From: Conchocele bisecta
Taxonomy: Eukaryota; Mollusca; Bivalvia; Lucinida; Thyasiridae
Direction of reading: 5' to 3'
Length of the DNA stretch: 64,000 bases
Assembly (NCBI GenBank): GCA_029237695.1
Contig: CM055266.1
Location: forward strand, 12,541,805-12,605,804
A program made the translations under genes and the position numbers. Below the pieces are notes generated by a model. It saw only the letters and a list, made by a program, of their open reading frames with translations, was not told where the DNA came from and did not search any database. Positions 22,526 to 34,154 of the stretch are shown here, in pieces (positions within the stretch are counted from its first letter, which is position 1; each line of letters starts with the position of its first letter).

Positions 22526-24114
22526 CAGTAGCTCCATTTGACAGAGTATTGCTGAATTATTCCAATCAGCATCGTTCAACTCGTTTCATGCTGAAGAAAT
22601 GTCATTTAATCAGATACAAGCAACTCATTAACTGAATACACGTTGATTAATAACAAAAAGCCAGTTTCTGTAACACGGTGAACCCGGATTCAGATATCCG
22701 TTGGTGGAACGCCCCCACGATACATTGCAGAATGACGCTTAATATTTCATTAGCGCAGCAGAATGAAGTCCGCGGTCTTTCAGGTTAGAGAATACTAAAT
22801 GTTGTGAACTCGCTAATGAGTTTGCAAAAGTAGCCCGGTATTAAAATAAGTTGCTTGCAAATATTGATAAATTACTACCGTACCCAGTTTCACTTGTGGA
22901 ACATGTTGGGGGTGTTTTTAACACCAATTTTCAGCATATTTGTATTATTTAAAAGAAAACAGTGAAAGTGTTGGTCACGTGAGGTAAACAGAGTTTCCGT
23001 GGCCAAATAATGCAAACACTTTTGGGGGACATGACGAGGTTGAATTTTTCATTCTTAGGAGTAAGTGAACCTATTATGTTATTAATGAAGATCCAGTGCA
23101 GATAGGCTGCATGCAGAAGTATGCCTGATAGCATCCATACGGATAGTGAATGTAGGACAGACTGGCCTTATTGGATGGGATTCGGTTAAATTATATAGTA
23201 AAACTAGTTGGTGTGTTATAACCTTCAGCGAAATATACACGGTAGTATTTCCTAGTATACTAGTTTACTTGATACATATACTACTTCATCCAGCAACTGA
23301 TCCATTGACAAACGAGCAGCAGTTTCGCAATCTATATACGAGACTGGTCTCTTTATATCAAAGGGCAATAGCCGGATATACCCTTTATATGCATCTGGTA
23401 AGAGCGCGTCAGCTTAGGTCTCACGGGACAGTGGGCAGCTAGCTTTAAAAAGGGGGTGTACGATTTTCTATATACTTCACTACCGACCCTGTAAGTTACA
23501 CCAGTGTGTCTAGAAAAATAGGTTTATGAATATTTCTTGACTTTGGGAGGATTGACTAGGTGTAGTTAGAGTATTTCATAATTCTACGAAACTGAATGTT
23601 AGCTCTGGTTGATTTTGACATCTTGGAAAATGGCGCATGCTATGCTGTCTCGCCGGTACGGTTTCGCGTCAGAATTTAAGGTATTTTTCGGGCATTTGTA
23701 GCGAAAATTTGAGCTGGTTATGACCCCGCTTTGAAATCATTTTCAGAAAATGGTGTGGTGTTACAAGTGATAGAACAAGACATAACAAAGTATCTGTGCC
23801 TCATATTTTCATGAAAACAATTCCGATAAATTCAGTCGTGTTGAAATTTCTGGCCAAAAATAGGTGGGTGGGGTAACTTTGTAAAACATTAATTGAACAC
23901 ATCTGATGCGGTTACTTAATTTTTATTGTGGCGCGCGATTTGTACTTCATTTGCGAGTATTTTTCAATACTTGTCGCAAGAGCCTCCTTAACTGATTGTG
24001 AGAGGCGGTGATTTTTTATAAGTCACCCGCCGCCCTCAGAAAAGCAGTCAATTTTGGCTATTTTCAACCGTCCCGTGATGCCTTAGATGAAAACAACAAC
24101 ACAATGTATTTCAG
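22526..24114. other. Rest of paralogue intron 1, no feature
   Basis: A 98-codon plus-strand frame (23146-23442) has no recognised motif. The last bases (AATGTATTTCAG) are the exon 2 acceptor with a modest pyrimidine tract. I see no other gene. Confidence 0.4.
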
Positions 24115-24276
24115 GCTTTTGAAGTGGCCAAAGAAAGCACAGACATTAAAGGAGGCGAACTAGCAATGATTACAGAACAATACTACGGGAACATTGTGGA
24201 TTTCTTCGGAGACTACTTTTTCCCCGATGAACCCATTAGCAAATCACTGGGATTACAAATGCACCCCGACACAGCA

Positions 24277-26462
24277 GCCGTGTTTACAGGTAGGGACTAC
24301 ATTAGTCGTGTTGTCTGGGCAACCCGACCCTACATAACGACCCTACCTATTATAGATGCCGTGTTTACATATAGGCACTACACTAGTCGTATTGTGTGGG
24401 CAACCCGACCCTACATAACGACCCTACCTATTCTAGATGCAGTGTTTACAGATAGACACTACACTAGTCGTATTGTGTGGGGACTACACTAGGCGTGTTG
24501 TGTGGGCAACCCGACCCTACATAACGACCCTACCTATTCTATACGCCGTGTTTACAGGTAGGGACTATACTAGTCGTGTTGTGTGGGCAACCCGACCGTA
24601 CATAACGACGCTACCTATTCTAGATGCCGTGTTTACAGGTAGGGACTACACTAGTCGTGTTGTGTGGGAAACCCGACCCTACATAACGACCCTACCTATT
24701 CTAGATGCCGTGTTTACATGTAGGGACTACACTAGTCGTGTTGTTTAGGCAGGCCAACCCTACATAACGACCCTACCTATTCGTGATGCCGTGTTTACAG
24801 GTAGGGACCAGACTGGTCGTGTTGTGTGGGCAACCCGACAGTACATAACGACGCTATATATTATAGATGCCGTGTTTACAGGTAGGGACTACACTAGTCG
24901 TGTTGTGTGGGCAACCCGACGCTACATAACGACCCTACCAATTATAGATGCCGTGTTTACAGGTATGGACTGTACTAGTCATGTTGTGTGGGCAACCCGT
25001 CCCTACATAACGACCCTACCTATTCGAGATGCCGTGTTTACAGGTACGGACTATACTAGTCGTGTTGTGTGGGCAACCAGATCCTACATAACAACCCTAA
25101 CTATTCTAGATGCCGTGTTTACAGGTAGGGACTACACTAGTCGTGTTGTGTGGGCAACCCGACCATACATAACGACCCTACATATTATAGATGCCGTGTT
25201 TACAGGTAGGGACTATACTGGTCGTGTTGTGTGGGCAACCCGACCCTACATAACGATCCTACCTATTCTAGATGCCGTGTTTACAGGTAAGGACTACACT
25301 AGTCGTGTTTTGTGGTCAACCCGACCCTACATAACGACCCTACCAATTCTAGATGCCGTGTTTACAGGTAGGGACTGTACTAGTCGTGTTGTGTGGGCAA
25401 CACGACCATACATAACGACCCTACATATTCTAGATGCCGTGTTTACAGGTAGGGACTGTACTAGTCGTGTTGTGTGGGCAACCCGACCCTACATAACGAC
25501 CCTACCTATTCTAGATGCCGTGTTTACAGGTAGGGACTACACTAGTCGTGTTGTGTGGGCAACCCGACCATACATAACGACCCTACATATTATAGATGCC
25601 GTGTTTACAGGTAGGGACTATACTGGTCGTGTTGTGTGGGCAACCCGACCCTACATAACGATCCTACCTATTCTAGATGCCGTGTTTACAGGTAAGGACT
25701 ACACTAGTCGTGTTTTGTGGTCAACCCGACCCTACATAACGACCCTACCAATTCTAGATGCCGTGTTTACAGGTAGGGACTGTACTAGTCGTGTTGTGTG
25801 GGCAACACGACCATACATAACGACCCTTACATATTCTAGATGCCGTGTTTACAGGTAGGGACTGTACTTAGTCGTATTGTGTTCGTGGGCAAACCCGACC
25901 CTACATAACGACCCATACCTATTCTAGATGCCGTGTTTACAGGTAGGGGACCTCTACACTAGTCGTGTTTGTGTGGGCAATCCCGACCCTAACATAGCGA
26001 CCCTACCTATTGTATATGCCGTGTTTACAGGTAAGGACTACACTAGTCGTGTTATGTGGTCATCCAGACCCTACATACACGACCCTACCAATTCTAGATG
26101 CGTTTTTACAGGTAGGGACTGTACTAGTCGTAGTTGTTGTGGCAACCGACATCTACATAACGACCCTACATAGATTCTAGATGCCGTGTTTACAGGTAGG
26201 GACTGTACTAGTCGTGTTGTGTGGGCAACCCGACCCTACATAACGACCCTACCTATTCTAGATGCCGTTTTTACAGGTAGGGACTACACTAGTCGTGTTG
26301 TGTGGGCAATCCCGACCCTACATAGCGACCCTACCTATTGTATCTGCCGTGTTTACAGGTAAGGACTACACTAGTCGTGTTATGTGGGCAACCCGACCCT
26401 ACATAACGACCCTATCTATTCTAGATGCCGTGTTTACAGGTAGGCACTATACTAGTCGTGTT
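24277..26462 (+). repeat. 81-bp tandem array carrying the exon 2 end and splice donor (about 27 units)
   Basis: The first unit starts inside exon 2 (GCCGTGTTTACAG) and includes donor GTAGGG. The same word recurs at 24358, 24439, 24545 and then every 81 bp (24626, 24707, 24788 and so on) to about 26424. Most units read TCTAGATGCCGTGTTTACAG then GTAGGG. One step is 106 bp (24439-24545). A block of about five units is itself repeated with a 405-bp shift (about 25160-25420 and 25565-25825). The 81-bp period is divisible by three and lacks stops in one frame, so long frames (up to 355 codons) appear automatically. Units from about 25820 to 26180 have many small indels. Confidence 0.9.
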
Positions 26463-26554
26463 GTTATTTCCATGAAATCAATTTGACAAGCACGAAGTAT
26501 GCCATATTGATCCGTACAAATGTCTAACTAGTAGTACTAAACACATTTTGGACT

Positions 26555-26640
26555 GTTGCCCGTACCACAACTACTGATTGTTCCACGTTTTGCTGCCGTC
26601 GAACCTGGGGGAGGAGTCAAAAGCGAAAAGAAAATGGTAA
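26555..26640. repeat. Family A fragment
   Basis: CTACTGATTGTTCCACGTTT and GGGAGGAGTCAAAAGCGAAA match parts of the family A elements. The rest is missing. Confidence 0.5.
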
Positions 26641-26710
26641 TTTATCTCAAATGACAATGTACATGATCGCATAGCACACACACATGTCTCAGAATGATCA
26701 TATGCCTGAT

Positions 26711-26783
26711 TTACAGCGAAACCTTTCTAAACCGGACTCCCTGGGGACTTCCCAGGGTGTCCGGTTTAGAGAGGTTTCACTGT
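26711..26783. repeat. Family I palindrome, copy 2
   Basis: TTACAGCGAAACCTTTCTAA and CCGGACTCC with complement GAGAGGTTTCACTGTA. Inside paralogue intron 2. Confidence 0.75.
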
Positions 26784-26859
26784 ATTTCACGGGGCGAATT
26801 TTTGTTCGGTTACCTGGGTACTGAATGATAACAAATTGTTGTTATCTGTGTAACGTATT

Positions 26860-28260
26860 TTCCCTTCAGCTGGCCCGGCTAACTCAAGCACGAGACCAGC
26901 GTTCAACGACTGGCATCAGCTGCCACCAGTCTCATCAGCCGTACTATCAACTTATCAATGTGCTGAGCACCATGTTATATGAAGATCTGGCACTCAGTAG
27001 CCTAACTAATATTCTCATAAGTCGGGTCCAGCCTGACATCCGAATAATAGAATTGTACCATTCCTGGTATCAAGCTGGGCCGGTATAACTGGTTTCTAAG
27101 CCCATCTCATGCGACGAGGCTGAGACTACATATTTGGGCACTATTTACAATATATATACAGATATAGATTTTCCTCGGGCGTACCTCGCCAATGATTGGT
27201 TACCAATGATTCTGGACAATGATTCGTTACAATTATTGGATGAGCACAAATAATCAACACATCTAATTTAACAACAATCAACTACATGTACAAGCAATAT
27301 TCTGGGCGGAGTGTCTCGGCTACAGTGGTGAAACACTAATAATGTGATTCCCATCTCTGACATGGGCTATGCCACTGTAGCTGTATATTAATTGCATACA
27401 GTGTTCATCTCGTGGTATGAGCGATACCTCTAGCTGAGCGTCCTATTATAAACCTATATGTGTTGCCGGAAGTGTAGCTCGTCTCAACTCTGAGCTAACA
27501 TACCCGTACCCTACTCTGGACCAACTATCTGATGACAGTCCTGTCGATCAGCATAGTAGATCCTAATTGAAGCTGAACCTATTATATTATTGCTGGGATC
27601 TGTGTCCAGGAAACACCACTCAGCAACAAGCCGAGCTACTAGTTCAGCAATGTCATGAACTGCTTAGCTGAGCGACTTTCCGATCTGAGCTACGTCCTCA
27701 GCTCATCGATGTTCTGAGCTGTGTACCTGAACGCTATCTCCAGCTCACAGCCTGGCATATGCCGACATCTCAGGCTGTAGCTGGGCGATGAGCCTGGTGG
27801 ATCATGATGGGCTATCCTCGAGCCATAGCCGAGCATGGGGCTTGTTCCATGGGTCTGGAAATATGTTCCTACAGTGATCAGCTCAGCTGCTGGTCTCCAC
27901 ATTCAACGAGGTTTGACAAACGCAATGCTCGTCTAAACAACGCCGAACTGCTTGTGACCAGCAGTTTTAATACTTGCTCAGCACAAATGGAGTGCTCGGC
28001 TGTATAGCTGGGCGTATTTGGCGTACGCCTCAGCGAAATGTTTCAACGTGCAGTCTGAACACAGTAAGGGCTCGACAAACGCTATACAGACTGATCGCTG
28101 GGCTAAGCGTGCGACCAACGGTTCCCTGTCCTAATCCACCAGCAGCTCTTGTCCAGTGAACGCAGTGCTCAAAGTTCTGAACTTCTGGCGATGGATTCTG
28201 TCCTAGTGAACAGAAGGCGCTCTGCTATGTTGACTGTGTGAAACACAAAACCGCGAGCCC
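26860..28260. other. Region rich in GAGCT/CAGCT words, no gene
   Basis: About 1.4 kb in which CTGAGC, AGCTGAGC, TCAGCT and GCTGGGC recur every few tens of bases, with higher GC than the flanks. The frames present are short and unlike any family I know. It may be a heavily degenerated tandem repeat; the period is not clear by eye. A T-rich run follows near 28298-28328. Confidence 0.35.
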
Positions 28261-28889
28261 TCCAAAGTTTACTCTTTCTGAGCAATGTTCCCGGTTTTTT
28301 TTGTTGTAGTTTTTTTTTTTGTTTTTTTCTGTTATAGTGACAAAGACAAAATACCAGACCGCCGAGCGCTGATCGAAATTCAGCTAAAGAAGCTGAGAAA
28401 CATATTTACCTTATGGGGTTTCTTAACCCGCAGCTGGACGTTTATTTGTATTAAACTATAATACCATAGAGTACAAGGTTTTACAGTGATATTCTGTTCT
28501 GCAATACTAAAGCCAATTAAAGAAATAGAAAACATTGAATTACTCAGCCGTTCCGGACGAATATTACAAAAACCTCAATAATACGACACTGGCATACGTT
28601 TTTCAACGTTGCAGGAAGGGAGATAATTACGGCCAGACGACATTGCGTGTCGTCCCGTATCAGTTTCGCACAAAACAGGATTTTTGTCACATCTGTATTG
28701 ACTAGATATCCGGGTCACAACAAATAAAAAATGGACGTTTCATTAGTCACATGACGTTACCGAATGACGTACGTGTATTGACGCTACGTAAACAAGTATA
28801 CGTTCCGTTCTTTTCCATGAAAACTACGACATATTTTCCAATTCTGTACCATAAAACATTACACGATAAACAGATAACCGACAGTGACC

Positions 28890-29108
28890 TGTGATATCAA
28901 ATGTATGAGGCTTGGCTCGGAAACGTTGGGAATTCCTCGCTGAGTCGAGAAATTCCTGCACGTTTTCTTGCCTTGCCTGATAAACTTGATATCACGCCAC
29001 GAGGCTGGTATTATTTATAACCGTCTTGATATCAAATTCATCAGGCTCGGCTCGGAAACGGTAGGAATTCCTCGTCTTGCCTGATAAACTTAATATCAAA
29101 GGACACTA
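28890..29108. repeat. Second copy of the 16185-16500 type repeat
   Basis: GATATCAAATGTATGAGGCT, GGCTCGGAAACG and GGAATTCCTCG words in inverted order relative to 16185-16500, then CTTGCCTGATAAACTT. Also in paralogue intron 2. Confidence 0.65.
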
Positions 29109-29110
29109 GC

Positions 29111-29664
29111 CTACTGTCTGTTTCACGTAAGCTGCCCAAATTTTACTGCTATATAAACAATGCAAAAATAATATTTTTAAAGGAAAATTTAAAAGTGAGC
29201 CTTCTTTTTATTTCGTGAAATTTGGTCAAATATTGATTTTATTGCGAAAAAATAATTTCCCCATGTTAAATCCCCATAGACATATTCACAAAGTGAAGAT
29301 GTCTATGGGGATTTAACATGGGGAATTTTTTTAGAATTTCAGAAATACTGGACCGATTTTCAAAATTTAACTTTTGTTTTCTTAGTTAGATCATTTCCAA
29401 GATATCTAGCCATGTTTTGGAGTCAATTTACAAAATTTTTCGTTTTCGGACTCCTCCCATAGCTTCTCTACCTCCTTTCCCCCCATGTTAAATTCCCATA
29501 GACAAATCAATTTTTCGTAATAAAATCAATATTTGACCAATTTTCACTAAATAAAAAGAAGGCTCATTCTTAAATTTTCCTTTAATTTAATGTTATCGAA
29601 AAAATATTGTTTTTTAATTGTTTATATGGCCGTAAAATTTGGGCAGCTTTCGCGAAACAGACTA
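29111..29664. repeat. Family A MITE-like element, full copy, next to the exon 3 acceptor
   Basis: Ends CTACTGTCTGTTTCACGTAA and its complement GCGAAACAGACTA. The central hairpin is like the other copies. It finishes about 23 bases before the TTTACAG acceptor of exon 3, so it supplies most of the branch-point region. Confidence 0.85.
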
Positions 29665-30378
29665 TATATAGTATTCTCCATTTACAGCTGTTATAAAACA
29701 AGGATTATCGTTAATGGCGGTTTCCAAGGATACCGGGGAGATCATGGGCTGCCGTTGCATCGGGATTGTACAGAAGGATAAATAATTTGATATAACCTCA
29801 CTTACATACACAGACTTCAAAACGGTCCTGACTTTCTTGCATGACGCTGAAGAAAAGTCTGATCTGTTTAATCGTCTAGATGCTTCTAAAATGTTTCATT
29901 TCTTTGGCCTTGTCACCAACAAGAACTTCCGACAGAGGGCTGTGGCTACAAAACTAATGAAGGCTGGGTTGGTTTTCCTCAAAGAATTGAGGTCGGATAT
30001 AACCTGGGTGAAGGGCGAAGGGACGTCCAACTTCTCGAAGCGAATATATGAACAATTTGGGTTTGATGTTCTGATTGAATCTAAGTACGAGGACTACGTC
30101 GTGGACGGGAAGGTTGTCTTCACCAATACAGGCGAGGCGAACACAAGTCGGAAAAGCTCTATGCGAAGCGTATTGACAAATAACATGGTAACATTGAGTA
30201 CCGTGTGAAAATGAACTGTCAAACACACTGTCAGCCACTTGTATATTCAGCATGTATCATACAAATGTAAATACATTATACCCGTATGCTGATTTATATT
30301 ATAACTTAGCTCAGTTATATATACTTCAAGTGCGTCCCGTTTCGTATTCCTACATGTACCTAGCATATGTATCTTAAC

Positions 30379-31088
30379 AATATACTCGTTTGTTATACAT
30401 ACTTTTCAAAGAAACAAATGAGTATATCGCTTTTGTCACGGGTGTCCCTCCGTCTGTCCGTCCGTATGTCCGACCGCCACGTTTCTTGTAAGAAGTTAAA
30501 CATTTAAACCGTTATAGCTGGAGACTTGGTACGTGACTCCTTATGGTGTACATATACGCGGAAGTGAATTTAAATTCGACCGCAGTCATTGATTATCTCC
30601 CCTTTGGGAATTACAAATTTTAAAAAAGTGGGTTTATTGCACGACATCGACTTCCCTCTAGTGATCCGTCGCAAGGGCGGTTATAGCGTTAATTCGTGTA
30701 CGTGCGTACGTACGGAGTCCGTACGTCAGTAACACGTTTCATTCTTTAAGAACTTGTGAACCGCTTCACCGATTTTTGATAATATTTGGCAACAATGTGT
30801 CTCTAGGGATGGTGAATTGTTTTGCACACGACCCAAGGAAAATGCCACTGTGGACTTCTGTTCACCTTGTTTATAAAACAAATGCGTTGACGTTTTCTGT
30901 TTGTTTATACAATAACTTAATATGAACCATTTCAACGATTTTGATAACAATTTGCCACAATGTATGTCTATGGATGGTGCTTTGTTTTGCATGCGACTTA
31001 GGTCCGACCACCTAAGGTCAAGGTCACTGAAGACCTATGTTCACATTGTGTGTAAGGAAAATGGGTTAAAACATATTATCAAGGCTGT
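30379..31088 (+). repeat. Hairpin-headed CCGT element
   Basis: A hairpin (ATATACTCGTTTGTT at 30380, complement ending 30427) is followed by GTCCCTCCGTCTGTCCGTCC, then two related stretches near 30740 and 30915 (AACCRYTTCACCGATTTT-like) and AGGTCAAGGTCAC at 31016. Same architecture as 17574-18372. Confidence 0.6.
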
Positions 31089-31089
31089 C

Positions 31090-31275
31090 GTGAGGGGATT
31101 AGCTTAGTGATAACGATGCCCTTTCATCTTGTATTCGTCCAAAATTGCAAGGCATCACAACATGCCGGGGGCTCGAACTTGGTAAACCGTGTGCAGCGGC
31201 TAGCATACTGGTATTCGTACTAGTGACCTGGGTTCGAGTCACAGTGGGGCCCATTCTGGTTAAACAAGCATTGTT
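31090..31275 (+). mobile_element. Possible tRNA-derived SINE-like sequence
   Basis: TTAGCTTAGTGATAACG resembles an extended pol III A box and CCTGGGTTCGAGTCACAGTG resembles a B box. They are about 130 bp apart, too far for a tRNA gene; an intermediate GGCTAGCATACTGGT may be a second A box. Weak call. Confidence 0.35.
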
Positions 31276-31439
31276 ATTTTCAATACTACTGGTAAACATA
31301 TTATAGGGTGATTTTTTTGCATCTGCCTGTTTATTGTGTTAGTCTGTGTCTCATTGAATGCAACAACTACAGCTTGTACCACAAGAACATACTGCGGTGT
31401 ACATCAGAAACTGATGTATATAACTTGAGCTACCTGTGA

Positions 31440-31567
31440 TCTTTAATACCTATGTGTTATGCATGATTGACAAAAATATCACGAAAATGAGCAACTGGTG
31501 ATCTGAGGATGACCATTGTGACCCCTTAAGGGGAATGTGACGGCATGAACTCTTGTCTATATTATAA
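31440..31567. repeat. Dispersed repeat, first of three units
   Basis: TGGTGATCTGAGGATGACCA and GGGGAATGTGACGGCATGA recur near 32715-32785 and 32890-32950 with the same spacing. Confidence 0.6.
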
Positions 31568-31705
31568 GTTATTGTGATTCTACACAGGCTATATGGTGTA
31601 ATATTGCCTGTCTGGATGTATGTTCACCCGAGGCGATAGCCGAGGGTGAACATACCTTCAGACGGGCAATATTACACCATATAGCCTGTGTAGAATCACA
31701 ATAAC
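31568..31705. repeat. Long palindrome, family L
   Basis: GTTATTGTGATTCTACACAG at the left and its complement at the right, with arms through GGTGTAATATTGCC to a GGCGATAGCC centre. Near-perfect over about 138 bp. Bases 31706-32130 show no gene. Confidence 0.85.
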
Positions 31706-32130
31706 GTATTTGTCATACCGCAGATCCGTTATTTGGCCGTATAAACATATCTCTTCTTTTGATCTTTGCGTTTTTTCAGGAAGAAAAATAATCCGACATT
31801 CGATTTTCTACCGTCAGTCTTAATATAAAGGCGTAAATGAACATTTTGTTTTTTTATTAAACGAAAACAAACTAAATATTGTGTAAGAAATCCATCGAAA
31901 AAGACTTTATGACATTTTTTTTATATCGTGTAATTTAATTTATATTCCACTGCTCTATCGACCAGCTCTCCCTTTGGCGCCTCTAGAAGAATGCGACTGG
32001 TTCCCAAATATTCGCTGTCATGGCTACGCCGCATTTCGTGCGTGGAACCCATACAGTAGTTTATGACCTAAATATAGCCGTGTCACGAAGCGTTGAGATT
32101 TGAAAACACTAAACGGGACAGTTTGTGGCA

Positions 32131-32322
32131 TTTTTATGCCACCGGGTTTCGAAGAAACGGGTGGCATATAGTGTTTGGACCGTCCGTCCGTCCGTCCGTC
32201 CGTCTGTCTGTCCGTCCGTCCGTCCGTCTGTCCGTCCGTCACATGTTTCGGTTAACCAATTTGTCACAGTTTCTCAAATATGCTGCAGGTGGCATCCGCG
32301 TTCGACAGACGCATTTCTTGTT
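32131..32322 (+). repeat. Family F hairpin/CCGT element, copy 2
   Basis: Hairpin 32136-32167, about 15 CCGT-type units, then CAGTTTCTCAAATATGCTGC and the CAGACGCATTTCTTGTT end. It is the shortest complete copy here and probably shows the minimal element. Confidence 0.85.
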
Positions 32323-32639
32323 CGCTCATATTTTGATGAGCGAAGAATATTTATGGAAAAATAAACAATAAAGACTGGTTTTGAGTGTACAATTTATTAC
32401 TTTTATTGATTAATTCGGGGTTTTATTGTGTTTAGTGAGGAATATAATTCGCAATCGGTAGGCGCTTGCAAAATGTGTCTTCATTGGACTCGAGGCGCCG
32501 GAGGGGAATCGCAATTCCTGTATGTCTGACGGCCTTGGCAGGTCATATAATATATATGACCAGGCAAGCTAGCTAATCAAAAGCCGAGAAACTTATCTGC
32601 GGTATGACAATGCCCAGTATATGTGTCTGAATAACACAC

Positions 32640-32965
32640 ACTTGAGTAGGGCACGTCTCCCGAAGAACGTATACAAATGTGCTGTATGCATGTTTTACAA
32701 AAAGAACACGAACATTGCCAACTTGTGATCTGAGGATCCCCATTGTGACCCTTGTAGGGGAATGTGACGACATGAGCGCCTGTCTAGTATATACATATCT
32801 GAATATCAGGAACACATAATTGAGTGTGGAACCTCTCCCGAAGCATATGTAAAATATTATTTTTTATGCAGGGGTAACACAAATAACATGACAATGGGAA
32901 ACTGGTGACTTGAGGATTCCCATTGCGGCCTCATAAGGGGAATGTGACTTGCTGGTGGACATTGG
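32640..32965. repeat. Two units of a degenerate about 165-bp repeat
   Basis: Each has a TGAGT..GGAACCTCTCCCGAAG-type word, ATGCATG, then GATCTGAGGATCCCCATTG and GGGGAATGTGAC. Related to 31440-31567. Confidence 0.6.
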
Positions 32966-34152
32966 ATACATTGTCTGATTCTATGATAAAAGATAATAAT
33001 ACTCATATAATGTACTGTGTACGAGGGTGGGTAAATAAGTAGTGTCACTTGACAATTATCTTTCGAACAACTCGTCAAACTTTAATAAAAATTGGCAATT
33101 GTATTCATTAACGTTATTCGCTCGTGGCGTTGATACAGTATATGGCATCATAATGAAGTCACCATTTATGACGGCATGTCTGGCACAGCGGTCAGAATTG
33201 TTAACGAAACATAACTGGGGTATATTTAAATAGAAGGAAAACAACAGCAGAAATATACCATATATGCGACAGCACGTTTATAGGAAGTCCGTGCTATTTT
33301 ACCAGTCGGTCAGAAAATGTATGGCTACTTTAAGTGCCGGACGGGAGACTACGAACTATGGGAACTGCTCAGATTTCAATTACAGACGCGGATGTTTAGA
33401 AAATAATAGAAATAAATGACATAGCTGGGTGAATGAAACGGGAATAGATTAGTCATGCATACCACATATATGAATCGTATTGTTATACAATGTTAACAAA
33501 GTGTTTTAAAATGTGAAAAATTTCCGCACGGTTGGTGCCTTCGTTAATGTATTAGGTCATAGATAGATACACTTGGCTTCAATGATAATTGCTTCATAAG
33601 AGTGATGTGATATATGAATATAACATATGTGAATATTGTCCTTTTAATGTATACTATATGGTACATTGAGTTGCCGTCTCCGCCATCTTTGTATGTACAA
33701 GCCACCGACAGTTACACCACTTCGTGCGTTTGACACATACAGGAAATAATATGACAATAAGCCAAACAAAATTTGGTGCAATACATCATAGACATATATG
33801 ACAACGGCGTGCTATAAATATTATGTCGGTAAACTATACAAAAGACGAGATATCTGAGCATTTATCCCATCAATCTCTGATGTGTAAACTTTTCAATTTG
33901 ATGCTCAGCCTATTGTTAGCGTATGCTCTGATGCTCAGCCTATTGTTCATTATGACGCCATACACTGTATCAACGCCACGTCACCCATAGGTAAAGCCAT
34001 ATTTACTCGCATAATAGGTGAGTAGACACCAAGGACAATACACTAAGGTAACTGCCTATATGTCACTGGATTTGATAGCTGACAACATAGTACAGTAGTG
34101 GGTATATGTGGTATGTGTTGTGTGGTTTGCTAGGTATTTTCTGTGTATGAGG
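32966..34152. other. No recognised feature
   Basis: Only short frames (60-75 codons) with AT-driven composition. GATGCTCAGCCTATTGTT occurs twice near 33900 and 33930. No gene is supported. Confidence 0.4.
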
Positions 34153-34154
34153 AT

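Larger units (their letters stand above)
20116..30183 (+). pseudogene. Tandem GNAT N-acetyltransferase paralogue, probably inactive (3 exons)
   Basis: Exon 1 is 20116-20163 (16 codons, MSDETTHGFGADTIQH, donor GTAAGT). Exon 2 is 24115-24289 (TTTCAG|GCT; ends TTTACAG, donor GTAGGG). Exon 3 is 29688 to about 30183 (TTTACAG|CTG). Joined this way it aligns to the intact GNAT gene without gaps up to its last 20 residues. The exon 2/3 junction has no intron in the intact copy. Damage seen: an in-frame TAA at 29783-29785, a frame shift within 30137-30144 just before the C-terminal KSEKLYAKRIDK (stop 30181-30183), and the acetyl-CoA motif reading RQRAVA, with Ala for the conserved Gly. Either lesion could be a sequencing error; the Gly change cannot be dismissed that way. 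The remaining conservation implies recent loss of function. Confidence 0.75.

Noticed and set aside
24791..25858. 355-codon open frame over the 81-bp array as a repeat protein
   Set aside because: The period is a multiple of three and the unit lacks stops in this frame, so openness is automatic. The frame begins mid-array, and the exon 2/exon 3 alignment shows this is intron.
31090..31275. A tRNA gene
   Set aside because: A- and B-box-like words are too far apart and no cloverleaf can be drawn by eye; kept only as a weak SINE-like call.
32093..32371. Frames rich in Pro-Ser-Val-Arg over CCGT runs
   Set aside because: Simple-sequence translation in every copy of the family F element.
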